Program-made: the position numbers and the translations under genes
In this document: positions 36,381 through 44,634 of the stretch, in pieces
How the letters are laid out: the number at the start of each line of letters is the position of its first letter
Numbering within the stretch: the stretch's first letter is position 1
Assembly: GCA_028287105.1 (NCBI GenBank)
Contig: JAQBQH010000022.1
Coordinates: 1 to 56,824, forward strand
Reading direction: 5' to 3'
DNA length: 56,824 nucleotides
Origin: Myxococcales bacterium
GTDB lineage: Bacteria > Myxococcota_A > Polyangia > Palsa-1104
The notes under the pieces: generated by a model
What the model was told of the DNA's origin: nothing
The model's input: only the letters and a program-made list of their open reading frames with translations
The model's database searches: none

Positions 36381-38309
36381 TCAAGATTGCAGCTCTTCTC
36401 CTAGACGTTCCCACTCCGACATCCACGATTTCAGCCGCGCTTCGACCTTCTCCTTGTCGGCGACGAGCGTGTGTAGCTTGGTCCAATCGCCGCCATGGTC
36501 CGAGGCGAGCTTGTCGTTGAGCGCCGCGATCTCGCTCTCGGCGCCCGCGATCTTCTCCTCGAGCTCCTTGAGCCGCCGCTGCTTCTTTTCCGCGTCGCGC
36601 TGCTGTGCCTTGGCCTTTTCGCGCTCGGCGATGCGGTCCGTCTTCTCGGCGTTGACGGGCGTCGGGTCGGGCTTCTTCTCGACCACGGCCTTCTTCGCCT
36701 TGGCCTCCTTCCGCTCGTCGCGCGCGCGCTGCTTCCAGTCGCTGTAGTTGCCGATATGCTCCTCGGCCACACCGTCGTGGATGTGCACGATCTTGGTGAC
36801 CACGCGATCGAGGAAGTAACGATCGTGTGACACGACGATGACGGTGCCGCCGTAGTCGTCGAGCGCATCTTCGAGCACCTCGCGCGCCGGGATGTCGAGG
36901 TGGTTGGTCGGCTCGTCGAGCGCCAGGAGGTTGCGCGGCCGCAGCATCATCTTGGCCAGCGTCAGACGGTTGCGCTCGCCGCCCGACAGCCCTTTGACCT
37001 TCTTGAACCCGTCGTCGCCGGTGAAGCGGAAGCGGCCGAGGAAGTTGCGCGCCACGTCCTCGTTGAAGTCGCCGCGCACGGTGCGGATCTCGTCGATGAG
37101 CGAGTGCTCCTCGTCGAGCTCCGATAATTTCTGATCGAAGTAACCGACGCGCACCTCGTGGCCGCGCGCCGCCGATCCGGCGACCGGCGGGAGCTTGCCG
37201 AGGATCGTCTTGAGCAGCGTCGACTTGCCGCAGCCGTTCGGTCCGACGAGCCCGACGCGGTCGCCGCGATAGATCGTGAGGTTGATGTCGCGCACCAGCG
37301 GCTCGGCGCCCGGGTAGCCGACGGCGAGCTGGTCGGTCTTGATCGCCTCCTTGCCGCCGGTGTGGTCGCCGACGGAGAAGCGCAGCCCGATCTGCCCGGC
37401 GACGGCGAACTCGTCCTGATGCCGCCCCAGCCGCTCGACCTTGTCGAGCATCTTGCGACGCGACTTGGCCTGCTTGGTCTTCTGGCCGGCAATGTTGCGG
37501 CGGATGAAGTCCTCGGTGCGCGCGATCTGCGCCTGCTGCCGATCATAGGCGGCGTTGAGCCGCTCGTGGCGCTCCTCGCGGTCGACGACGTAGCGGTCGT
37601 AGCCGCCGGGATAGACGACGACCTTGCCGCCCTCCACCTCGGCGATGTCCTTGCACACCGCGCGCAGGAAGTAGCGGTCGTGCGAGACCAGCACGAACGC
37701 CTTGGGCCACTCGCGCAGGCGCTCTTCGAGATGCTCGGTCGCTTCGACGTCGAGGTGGTTGGTCGGCTCGTCGAGGAGCAGGAGGTCCGGCTCCTCGAGC
37801 AGGGTCTTGGCCAGCTCGAGGCGGCCGCGCTCGCCGCCCGACAGCGTGTCGACGGAGCGATCGAGATCGCCGCCCGAGAAACCGAGGTCCTGCGCCAGCG
37901 CCTTGACGCGCGATTCGAGCGAGTAGCCGCCCTCGCGCGTGTAGCGCTCCTGCAGCTCGCCGTAGCGCTCGAGCGCCTTTTCGTCGACGAGGTTCTTCTC
38001 GAGCGAGAGGAGCTCGTCGTGCATGGCGAGCAGCTTCTCGAATGGCTTCAAGAGCGCGTCGAAGACCTTGCCGCTGCCGGCGAACTCCTGCGACTGCTTG
38101 AGGTAGGCCATGGTCGAGCCGCGCGCGCGGGCGACGGTGCCCGAGTCGGGCGTGAGCCGCCCGTCGAGCAGGCGGAGGAGCGTCGACTTGCCGGAGCCGT
38201 TGGGGCCGACCAGCCCGACGCGGTCGCCGGGGTTCACCTGCCAGGTCAGGCCGGTGAAGATATCGGTGCCCGGGTAGCCGAAATGGGCATCAGAGAGCTG
38301 AACCAGCAC
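36381..38309 (-). CDS. ABC-F family ATPase (Uup/EttA-like)
   Basis: 642 residues starting at GTG 38309. Two ABC domains in one chain and no membrane segment. Domain 1: Walker A GLVGPNGSGKSTLLRLL, signature LSGGERGRLELA, Walker B DLLLLDEPTNHLD. Domain 2: [41 protein letters not shown]. The linker between them (about 240-320) is the helical arm typical of ribosome-binding ABC-F proteins. The C-terminal coiled coil (EKAKAQQRDAEKKQRRLKEL and on) is Uup-like. Such proteins act on the ribosome or DNA; the exact subfamily is not certain. It ends one base after the 36380 promoter hexamer of the FHA-GGDEF gene, so spacing is minimal. Confidence 0.93.
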   Translation of the reverse strand: MLVQLSDAHFGYPGTDIFTGLTWQVNPGDRVGLVGPNGSGKSTLLRLLDGRLTPDSGTVARARGSTMAYLKQSQEFAGSGKVFDALLKPFEKLLAMHDELLSLEKNLVDEKALERYGELQERYTREGGYSLESRVKALAQDLGFSGGDLDRSVDTLSGGERGRLELAKTLLEEPDLLLLDEPTNHLDVEATEHLEERLREWPKAFVLVSHDRYFLRAVCKDIAEVEGGKVVVYPGGYDRYVVDREERHERLNAAYDRQQAQIARTEDFIRRNIAGQKTKQAKSRRKMLDKVERLGRHQDEFAVAGQIGLRFSVGDHTGGKEAIKTDQLAVGYPGAEPLVRDINLTIYRGDRVGLVGPNGCGKSTLLKTILGKLPPVAGSAARGHEVRVGYFDQKLSELDEEHSLIDEIRTVRGDFNEDVARNFLGRFRFTGDDGFKKVKGLSGGERNRLTLAKMMLRPRNLLALDEPTNHLDIPAREVLEDALDDYGGTVIVVSHDRYFLDRVVTKIVHIHDGVAEEHIGNYSDWKQRARDERKEAKAKKAVVEKKPDPTPVNAEKTDRIAEREKAKAQQRDAEKKQRRLKELEEKIAGAESEIAALNDKLASDHGGDWTKLHTLVADKEKVEARLKSWMSEWERLGEELQS

Positions 38310-38327
38310 GCGCGCGTTCTAGCATGA

Positions 38328-38963
38328 TCAGCGACGCGGAGGCAGTGCGCGATTCGGATCGGGCAGGACGAACGGCGTGCGCGCGCCCTTCTGATTGTGA
38401 CGCCAGGCGTAGGCCACGCCGATGGCCGCCGAGAGCGGGTTGATGAGGCCGAGTAGCGGCACGAGAAGCAGGTGCGGCATGATCAGGCACAGCAGGAGGT
38501 AGCCGAGGATCACCGGCCCGGCCTCCTTGAGCGGCGCCGCGTACAGCCAGCCGATCGGACCGAAGAAGAACGAGAGCGCGCCCGAGGCGATGAGCGACTT
38601 CTGATTGGCGCCGTGCGACGTCGTCAGGCCCGCGGCCACGTCGCGAAGGCCGAGCGACGCCGCGCCGGCGCGCACCAGCGCCGTCGACGAGGCGACCTCG
38701 CGCTTGAGATCGGCGAGCTTCTTCACTTCTTCGGGCGAGGTCGCGCCGCTGGTCGCCCGCGCCGCGCCGCGCACGCCCCAGATGAGCTCGCCCTCGTCGT
38801 CGGAGTCGACGTCGAGGACGCCGTCGGCGACGAGCTGATCGAGCCACTTGCCGAGCTTCGCGCGCGGCACGCCGGTGACGAACTGCAGATTGGCGCGCGT
38901 CAGCGGTAGGCGCGTCGTCATCCACAGCGACAACAACCGATGCTCGAATTCGTCGCGCGTCAC
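38328..38963 (-). CDS. Membrane protein with N-terminal winged-helix-like region
   Basis: 211 residues from GTG 38963; an in-frame TTG at 38969 is an alternative. Residues 1-55 (FEHRLLSLWMTTRLPLTRAN, LQFVTGVPRAKLGKWLDQLV) look like a small winged helix-turn-helix. A helical linker EEVKKLADLKREVASSTALV follows. From about 130 there is a hydrophobic C-terminal part (LSFFFGPIGWLYAAPLKEAG, PVILGYLLLCLIMPHLLLVP, LLGLINPLSAAIGVAYAWR) with two or three membrane segments. This type occurs as an uncharacterised family in Myxococcota. TACGTT lies 8 nt before the GTG. It is divergent from the gene at 38993, and the starts are 29 nt apart. Confidence 0.65.
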   Translation of the reverse strand: MTRDEFEHRLLSLWMTTRLPLTRANLQFVTGVPRAKLGKWLDQLVADGVLDVDSDDEGELIWGVRGAARATSGATSPEEVKKLADLKREVASSTALVRAGAASLGLRDVAAGLTTSHGANQKSLIASGALSFFFGPIGWLYAAPLKEAGPVILGYLLLCLIMPHLLLVPLLGLINPLSAAIGVAYAWRHNQKGARTPFVLPDPNRALPPRR

Positions 38964-38971
38964 GTGCAATG

Positions 38972-38981
38972 AACGTATAGT
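38972..38981. promoter_or_regulatory. Overlapping divergent -10 elements
   Basis: Minus strand: TACGTT (38977-38972), 8 nt before GTG 38963. Plus strand: TATAGT (38976-38981), 11 nt before ATG 38993, with a weak GGAAAAGG between. The arrangement mirrors that at 20103. Confidence 0.45.
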
Positions 38982-38992
38982 GGAAAAGGCAG

Positions 38993-39601
38993 ATGGGCAA
39001 CGGCGAGACGCCGATCACACAGGTCTACATGCCGCCGCGCACGGCCGTGCTTCGTCTCGTCGAAGCGGGCGTGGTGCGCGGGCTCGATGCCGCGCGTCTC
39101 GATGCGCTGCGCGCCGAGTGCTGGGACGGCGACGAGGAGCAGATGGAGGAGGCCGGCGTCATCGGCATCCTCACTTCGTTCTACGAGAGCGTCGAGAAGG
39201 GCTCGCGCGACGGCTTTCTGTGGCACGACAACCGCTTCTGGATGGAGACGGACGACGTCGTCGCGGAAATCGCCGGCACGCTCCACGACGACCGGCCGCT
39301 GTTCCGCCAGCTGCGCCTCGAGGAGAAGGTCTCGACGGCGCGCCGCTTCCGCGAGACGGTGCAGGCGCTGGAGCTCGAGCGTGACGACGGCGTGAAGAAG
39401 CAGCTCGAGGCGCGCACGCTCGATGACGTCGTCGCCTGCTTCAACGAGGAGCTGCGGTCGCGCGGGCGGCAGCGGCGCATCGTCCCGCTCGACACCTCCG
39501 AGGGCTGGAAGATGTACGTCGCCATCGAGCTGCGCCTGGCGCGGCGGCTCGCCGCCGAGGGCGCGCTGCCGGTCGCGGATCTGGACTCGCTGCGCGACTG
39601 A
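38993..39601 (+). CDS. Conserved-looking soluble protein of unknown function
   Basis: 202 residues beginning MGNGETPITQVYMPPRTAVL. Mixed charged protein with no signal peptide and no membrane segment. Trp/Phe-rich central part (GFLWHDNRFWMETDDVVAEI), a helical region LRLEEKVSTARRFRETVQAL, and a C-terminal ELRLARRLAAEGALPVADLD. I do not recognise the family. The compact, evenly charged sequence and clear codon bias argue that it is real. GGAAAAGG lies 4 nt before the ATG. It is followed 46 nt later by the interrupted aminotransferase. Confidence 0.65.
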   Translation: MGNGETPITQVYMPPRTAVLRLVEAGVVRGLDAARLDALRAECWDGDEEQMEEAGVIGILTSFYESVEKGSRDGFLWHDNRFWMETDDVVAEIAGTLHDDRPLFRQLRLEEKVSTARRFRETVQALELERDDGVKKQLEARTLDDVVACFNEELRSRGRQRRIVPLDTSEGWKMYVAIELRLARRLAAEGALPVADLDSLRD

Positions 39602-39635
39602 CAAGAGGGCTACTCGTCTTCGCGCCGACTCGCAT

Positions 39636-39641
39636 TATAGT
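39636..39641 (+). promoter_or_regulatory. Putative -10 element (TATAGT) of the aminotransferase gene
   Basis: TATAGT, 6 nt (GTCGCC counted from 39642), then ATG 39648; no Shine-Dalgarno. A canonical TSS distance would place +1 on the A of the ATG. Confidence 0.5.
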
Positions 39642-39647
39642 GTCGCC

Positions 39648-40799
39648 ATGCCGATCAAACAGTACCTCCTGACCCCGGGGCCGACGCCGGTCCCCGAGCG
39701 CGTGATGCTGGCGATGGCGCGGCCCATCGTGCATCACCGCACCGCCGATTTTCAGCGCATCTTCGCCGAGGCTGCCGACGGGCTGAAGTGGATCTTCCAG
39801 ACCAAGCAGCCGGTGCTGATGTTGTCCGGCTCGGGCACGCTGTCGATGGAAGCGGCGGTGGTCAACACCATGCGCCGCGGCGACAAGGCGCTGTGCGTCG
39901 TCGGCGGCTAGTTCGGCGAGCGCTGGCGTAACATCTGCAAGGCGTTCTGCCTCGAGCTCGTCTCGATCGACGTCGAGTGGGGCAAGGCGGTCGATCCGGC
40001 GGCGGTCGAGAAGGCGCTCGACGCCGACGACAAGATCACCGCCGTCTTTTCGCAGGCCAACGAATCGTCGACGGGCGTGCGCCACCCCGTCGAGGAGATC
40101 GCCAAGATCACCGCGTCGCGCGACCGCGTCATCAATGTCGTCGACGCCGTGAGCGCGCTCGGCGCGTTCGATCTGCCGATGGACTCGGCCGGCTTCGACG
40201 TGCTGATCACCGGCTCGCAAAAGGCGCTCATGTTGCCGCCGGGTCAGTCGTACATCGCGCTCTCCGACAAGGGCTGGGCGCGCGGCGAGTCGGCCGATCT
40301 GCCGCGCTTCTACTGCGATCTCAAGCGCGAGAAGAAGGCGCAGGCGGGCGGCGAGACCGCGTGGACTCCGGCGATCTCGCTCACCGTGGGGCTCGTCGAG
40401 GCGCTGCGGATGATCAAGGAAGAGGGGCTGGTCGAATGTTTCCTGCGCCACGCGCGGCTCGCCGATGCCACGCGCAAGGCGTGCGTGGCGCTCGGCTGCG
40501 AGCTGTTCGCGCCCGAGGCGCCATCGCCGACGGTGACGGCGGTGCGCGGCCCCGACGGCCTCGACACGGGCAAGCTGGTCAAGCACCTGCGCGAGGCCTA
40601 CGGCGTCTCGATCATGGGCGGCCAGGACGCGGTCAAGGGCAAGATCTTCCGCGTCGCCCACCTCGGCTACTTCGACACTTTCGACATCCTGACCTCGGTG
40701 TCGGCACTGGAGATGGCGCTCTCGGATCTGGGTGTAAAAATAACGCACGGAACCGGGATCGCCGCGGCGCAAGCGGTCTTACAAGCGGGACGCGTGTAG
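39648..40799 (+). pseudogene. Class V aminotransferase (Ser-pyruvate/Ala-glyoxylate type) with an in-frame TAG
   Basis: 384-codon frame from ATG 39648, broken only by TAG at 39909-39911 (codon 88). Before it: MPIKQYLLTPGPTPVPERVM, MLSGSGTLSMEAAVVNTM, KALCVVGG. After it, in the same frame: FGERWRNICKAF, VFSQANESSTGVRHPVEEIA, VVDAVSALGAFDLPMDSAG and the PLP lysine K192 in ITGSQKALMLPPG, through to a normal C-terminus. The family consensus at the stop is GG(K/N)FGERW, so AAG to TAG is the simplest change. Everything else, including frame and active-site residues, is intact. It is thus a very recent nonsense mutation, a sequencing error, or a read-through gene. The intact enzyme would transaminate glyoxylate or pyruvate. 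Confidence 0.85.
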
Positions 40800-40837
40800 T
40801 TCGTTGCGGTTCGTCGACCACGGCTTAAAACCAAGTC

Positions 40838-42082
40838 GTGGACGACCTGGCGTCAGACGAATTCGTCCCCCCTCCTGCTCCTCCGAGCACCTTGCAGGAG
40901 GGGATGATGGTCGGCGAGTACCGCGTCGAGCATAAGTTGGGGGAGGGCGGCATGGCCGTAGTCTACGCCGCCACCCATCCGCTCATCGGCAAGAAGGCTG
41001 CGATCAAGGTGCTTTCGCCGATCTTGTCGGCCGACGCCGGCGCCGTGGCCCGCTTCGTCCTCGAGGCGCGCTCGATCAACCGCATCGGCCACCCGAACAT
41101 CGTGGACGTCTTCAGCTTCGGCCGGCTCGCCGATGGGCGCAGCTATTTCGTCATGGAGTGGCTGCAGGGGCAGACGCTCTACGAGCGCATGTGGCATCAG
41201 CACGGCCCGCTGCCGCTCACCGAGGTCATCCACCTCTTGTCCCAGATGTGCGACGGCCTCGAGGCGGCGCACGAAAAGGGCATCATCCACCGCGACTTGA
41301 AGCCGGCCAACGTCTTCGTCTGCCACGCCGCGGGGCGGCCCGACTTCCTCAAGCTCCTCGACTTCGGCGTCGCCAAGCTCGCGCATCAGGAGATGATGCC
41401 GCGCTGGACCTCGGCCGGCTGCGTCGTCGGCACGCCCGAGTACATCTCGCCCGAGCAGGCGCGCGGCAAGGACGTCGACGCGCGCACCGATCTCTATTCG
41501 CTCGGGGTCATGGCCTACGAGATGGTCCTCGGGCGGCTGCCGTTCCTGTCCGACAACCCGGCCGACGCCATCCATCTTCACCTGGCCGCGACACCGCCCA
41601 AGCCGAGCATCCTGTGGCCGCAGATTCCGCCGGCGCTCGAGTCGCTGCTGTTGCGCCTCCTCGCCAAGAAGCCGGACGAGCGCGCCACGCTGCCGGAGGT
41701 GCGCGAGGTGTTGGCGTCGCTCAAGCCGACGGTGACTCCGGCGCTCGACCGCGTCGTCGACGCGCCGCCTCCGGTGCGGCTCACGAAGCGCCGCCACATC
41801 GTGCGGCTCGCCGCCGTGGCGACGACGTTCTTGGCGCTGGTCGTGGCGGGCTATCGGCCGCACCGCCTACATGCCAACCAGCTCGGCCTGGCGCCTCCCG
41901 CTGCCTCGTCGGTGGCCGCCGCCGGCGCGCTGCCGGTCAAGCCGGCTTCGCCCGTCGCTCCGGCTGCTTTGCCGGTGATCGGGGCCGATCTGCCGGCGTC
42001 CCCCCCGCCTCGCCTAAACCAGCGTCGCGCCAAGAAAAGCCACCGGGACGACAACTACCTGCTGGACCCTTTTGCGCGCTAG
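40838..42082 (+). CDS. Hanks-type Ser/Thr protein kinase, membrane-anchored
   Basis: 414 residues from GTG 40838. The kinase domain (about 28-300) has all catalytic elements: glycine loop KLGEGGMAVVY, ATP lysine in AAIKVL, IIHRDLKPANVF, LLDFGVAKL, VGTPEYISPEQARG and DLYSLGVMAYEMVLG. A single membrane segment (VRLAAVATTFLALVVAGY, about 335-352) is followed by a Pro/Ala-rich extracytoplasmic tail ending NYLLDPFAR. It would phosphorylate Ser/Thr of cytoplasmic targets. The kinase domain is closely similar to that of the next gene, which suggests tandem duplication; the DNA is nearly identical over the stretch encoding HPNIVDVFSFG. No sensory domain is recognised. Confidence 0.95.
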   Translation: MDDLASDEFVPPPAPPSTLQEGMMVGEYRVEHKLGEGGMAVVYAATHPLIGKKAAIKVLSPILSADAGAVARFVLEARSINRIGHPNIVDVFSFGRLADGRSYFVMEWLQGQTLYERMWHQHGPLPLTEVIHLLSQMCDGLEAAHEKGIIHRDLKPANVFVCHAAGRPDFLKLLDFGVAKLAHQEMMPRWTSAGCVVGTPEYISPEQARGKDVDARTDLYSLGVMAYEMVLGRLPFLSDNPADAIHLHLAATPPKPSILWPQIPPALESLLLRLLAKKPDERATLPEVREVLASLKPTVTPALDRVVDAPPPVRLTKRRHIVRLAAVATTFLALVVAGYRPHRLHANQLGLAPPAASSVAAAGALPVKPASPVAPAALPVIGADLPASPPPRLNQRRAKKSHRDDNYLLDPFAR

Positions 42083-42139
42083 AGTGTAAGCGTTATTCCT
42101 GATTGCACCCAGCTAGTTCATGCTTAAGTGGGCATTTGA

Positions 42140-43780
42140 ATGGCACGCCATCGCCACGGCGACACCACGCCGGCAAACCCACCTGACGCGGACGATTTCG
42201 TTCCGCTTCCGCTCGCGACCGATCTGGTCGCGGGCATGGTCGTGGGTGAGTACACGGTGGAGTGCAAGCTCGGCGATGGCGGCATGGCCACCGTGTACGG
42301 CGCCACCCATCCGCTGATCGGAAAGAAGGCCGCGATCAAGGTGATGGATCCGGCGCTGTCGCTCGACGCCGGCCTGGTCGAGCGCTTCATGCTGGAGGCG
42401 CGGGCGGTCAACGCCATCGGCCATCCGAACATCGTCGACGTCTTCAGCTTCGGCCAGCTCACCGACGGGCGCAGCTACTTTGTCATGGAGTGGCTGCAGG
42501 GCGAGAACCTGTACGACCGGCTGTGGGAGCGCAAGCCCACGCTGGACGAGGCGCTCGACATCATCGATCAGATCTGCGACGCGCTCGAGGCGGCGCACGA
42601 CAAGGGAATCGTCCACCGCGATCTCAAGCCGGCCAACGTCTTTTTGACGCCGGTGCGCGGGCGGCGCGACCTCGTCAAGCTGCTCGACTTCGGCGTCGCC
42701 AAGCTCATCTCGCCCGACCCGGCGGGCGAGCTGCAGGCGCCCCAGACCATGACCGGCCAGGTGGTGGGAACGCCCGACTACATCTCGCCCGAGCAGGCGC
42801 GCGCCAAGCCCGTCGACGGCAAGACCGACGTCTATGCGCTCGGGGTCATGGCGTACGAGATGATCCTGGGACGGCGGCCGTTCGAGGCCGACAACACCGC
42901 CGACGTCTTGCGCATGCACCTCAGCGACGCGCCGCCGTCGCCGAAGAGCTTCTGGCCCGAGATTCCCTCGGCCGTCGACGAGCTGCTCCGCGCGATGCTC
43001 GAGAAGACGCCGGGCCGGCGGCCGACGCCGGTCGAGGTGCGCGCGATCATCCGCGAGCTGCGCGGCACGCCGCCGCCGAGCGACTGGGACACGACGTCGC
43101 CGTCGCCGGGCACGCTCGAGGCGTCGGCGGCCGCGACACCGTCGCCGGGCGGGCTCCTGCCGCAGCGAGCGGCGCCGTCGACGCTCGACGTGCCGCCGCT
43201 GGCGCCGCCGGGTGAAGCGGCCAGGCAGCGCACGCGCATCCTCGCGGCCGGGTTGGCGCTCGCGGGATTCGGGGCCGCGATGTTCGGCGTGCTGATGTAC
43301 CGCGTGCGTACGACCTCAGGACAGTCGCTGTCGCAGAATGCGACAGTACCGTCGCCGACGAAGACGGCGCCGTCGCCAAAGCAGTCGGAGCTGGCGGTGG
43401 CGAACGCGCCGCCCGAGGAGGGGACGCTGGTCGTGCGGGTCGACGTGTCGGACGCGCGCATCGATCTCGATGGTCAGATGATCGCGCAGGCGGCGTCGGG
43501 CGCGCGGCTCAAGGTCGAGCCCGGCGAGCACACGTTGACGGTCATGGCGCCGGGCCGCCATCAGTACAGCGGCCGCGTGCGCGTGAGGGCGGGTGCGCTC
43601 CTCGACGTGCCGATCCACCTGCATCACGAGACCACCGCGGCGTCGGGCCGAGCGGCCGCATCGCCGGCGGCGAAGCCGGCGCCCGCGCCGAAGGCGGTAC
43701 CGGCGGCGCCGGTCGCGAAACCGGCCGACAAGCGCAAGGACCCGGACTACCTGGTCGATCCGTTCTCGGGGGCGAAGTGA
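42140..43780 (+). CDS. Hanks-type Ser/Thr protein kinase with C-terminal PEGA-like domain
   Basis: 546 residues. Kinase domain about 33-310: KLGDGGMATVYGA, AAIKVM, IVHRDLKPANVF, LLDFGVAKL, VGTPDYISPEQARA, VYALGVMAYEMILG. A juxtamembrane Pro/Ser/Thr-rich region precedes one membrane helix (about 373-393, ILAAGLALAGFGAAMFGVLM). The external part has a PEGA-like beta domain (VVRVDVSDARIDLDGQM, LKVEPGEHTLTVMAPG), then an Ala/Pro linker and a terminal DYLVDPFSGAK. The end motif D/N-Y-L-x-D-P-F is shared with the upstream kinase. The stop overlaps the next gene by GTGA. The PEGA domain probably interacts with the envelope; signal unknown. Confidence 0.95.
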   Translation: MARHRHGDTTPANPPDADDFVPLPLATDLVAGMVVGEYTVECKLGDGGMATVYGATHPLIGKKAAIKVMDPALSLDAGLVERFMLEARAVNAIGHPNIVDVFSFGQLTDGRSYFVMEWLQGENLYDRLWERKPTLDEALDIIDQICDALEAAHDKGIVHRDLKPANVFLTPVRGRRDLVKLLDFGVAKLISPDPAGELQAPQTMTGQVVGTPDYISPEQARAKPVDGKTDVYALGVMAYEMILGRRPFEADNTADVLRMHLSDAPPSPKSFWPEIPSAVDELLRAMLEKTPGRRPTPVEVRAIIRELRGTPPPSDWDTTSPSPGTLEASAAATPSPGGLLPQRAAPSTLDVPPLAPPGEAARQRTRILAAGLALAGFGAAMFGVLMYRVRTTSGQSLSQNATVPSPTKTAPSPKQSELAVANAPPEEGTLVVRVDVSDARIDLDGQMIAQAASGARLKVEPGEHTLTVMAPGRHQYSGRVRVRAGALLDVPIHLHHETTAASGRAAASPAAKPAPAPKAVPAAPVAKPADKRKDPDYLVDPFSGAK

Positions 43781-44634
43781 GGCTCGCTGCCGTCGTCGTC
43801 GCTGTGCTGGTGACGATGGCGCCTGCGGCCTTCGCCGCCGAGGCCGACGCCGTGCGCGACGCGCGCATGCACTACGACCGCGGCATGGCCCACTACGAGC
43901 TTGGCGAGTTCAAGAGCGCGGTCGACGAGTTCAAGCAGGCCTACGCGCTGTCGAAGGCGCCGGGGCTGCTGTTCAACCTGGCGCAGGCGAGCCGTCTGGC
44001 CAAGGACTACGAGCCGGCGCTGCATTTCTATCGCAGCTACCTGCGCGTGCGACCCGATGCGCCGAACCGCGACGACGTCGAGCGTCGCATCACCGAGCTG
44101 GAGCCGATCGTCGAGGCGCATCGCCGGGCCGAGGTCGACCGGCCGCCGACGCCGGCGCCGCGCGCGGTGACGCCGCCGCCGACGGTGCCCGATCAGACGC
44201 CGGGCAAGAGCGCGGACCGGTCGGCAGATACGACCGCCGAGACGACCCCGGAGACGACGCGCGCCAGCGACGCGCCGCTGCGGCCGATGCCGCCCGGCGG
44301 CAAGAAGGAGCGCGTGGCCGGGCTCGTCATCGGCGCGGTAGGCGTAGCGGCGCTGGGCGCGGGCATCGGCCTGGGCGTCGCGTCGCTCGACGCGCAGAAC
44401 AGCCTCTCGAAGCTGGCGACCTCGATGGGCAGCTGGTCGCCGGCCGAGGCCAACCTGTACCAGCTCGGACAGCAGGAAGCGACCGCCGCGACGGCCATGT
44501 ATGTCGTCGGTGGTGCGGCGCTGGCGACGGGCGTGATCCTGTACATCGTCGGTGTGCGCAAGGACCATGCGCGCTTCGCCGTGGCGCCCGCGCCCGGTGG
44601 CGGCGCCCAGGCGGTGTGGTCGTGCGCGTTCTAG
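43777..44634 (+). CDS. TPR protein with signal peptide and C-terminal membrane segments
   Basis: 285 residues from GTG 43777, overlapping the kinase stop. Residues 1-20 form a signal peptide (VVAVLVTMAPAAFA). Residues 25-115 hold two or three TPR units (MHYDRGMAHYELGEFKSAVD, LFNLAQASRLAKDYEPALHF). A Pro/Thr-rich spacer (about 125-185) precedes two hydrophobic helices (VAGLVIGAVGVAALGAGIGL and TAMYVVGGAALATGVILYIV). This architecture is common beside myxobacterial kinases and is thought to be an envelope partner, though no interaction is proven. The final WSCAF overlaps the start of the next gene. Function unassigned. Confidence 0.82.
   Translation: MRLAAVVVAVLVTMAPAAFAAEADAVRDARMHYDRGMAHYELGEFKSAVDEFKQAYALSKAPGLLFNLAQASRLAKDYEPALHFYRSYLRVRPDAPNRDDVERRITELEPIVEAHRRAEVDRPPTPAPRAVTPPPTVPDQTPGKSADRSADTTAETTPETTRASDAPLRPMPPGGKKERVAGLVIGAVGVAALGAGIGLGVASLDAQNSLSKLATSMGSWSPAEANLYQLGQQEATAATAMYVVGGAALATGVILYIVGVRKDHARFAVAPAPGGGAQAVWSCAF

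Noticed and set aside
39648-40799. Genome-wide recoding of TAG as a sense codon
   Set aside because: Several intact genes, for example sctQ, and the Ser/Thr kinase at 40838 end normally in TAG at the family-expected length.
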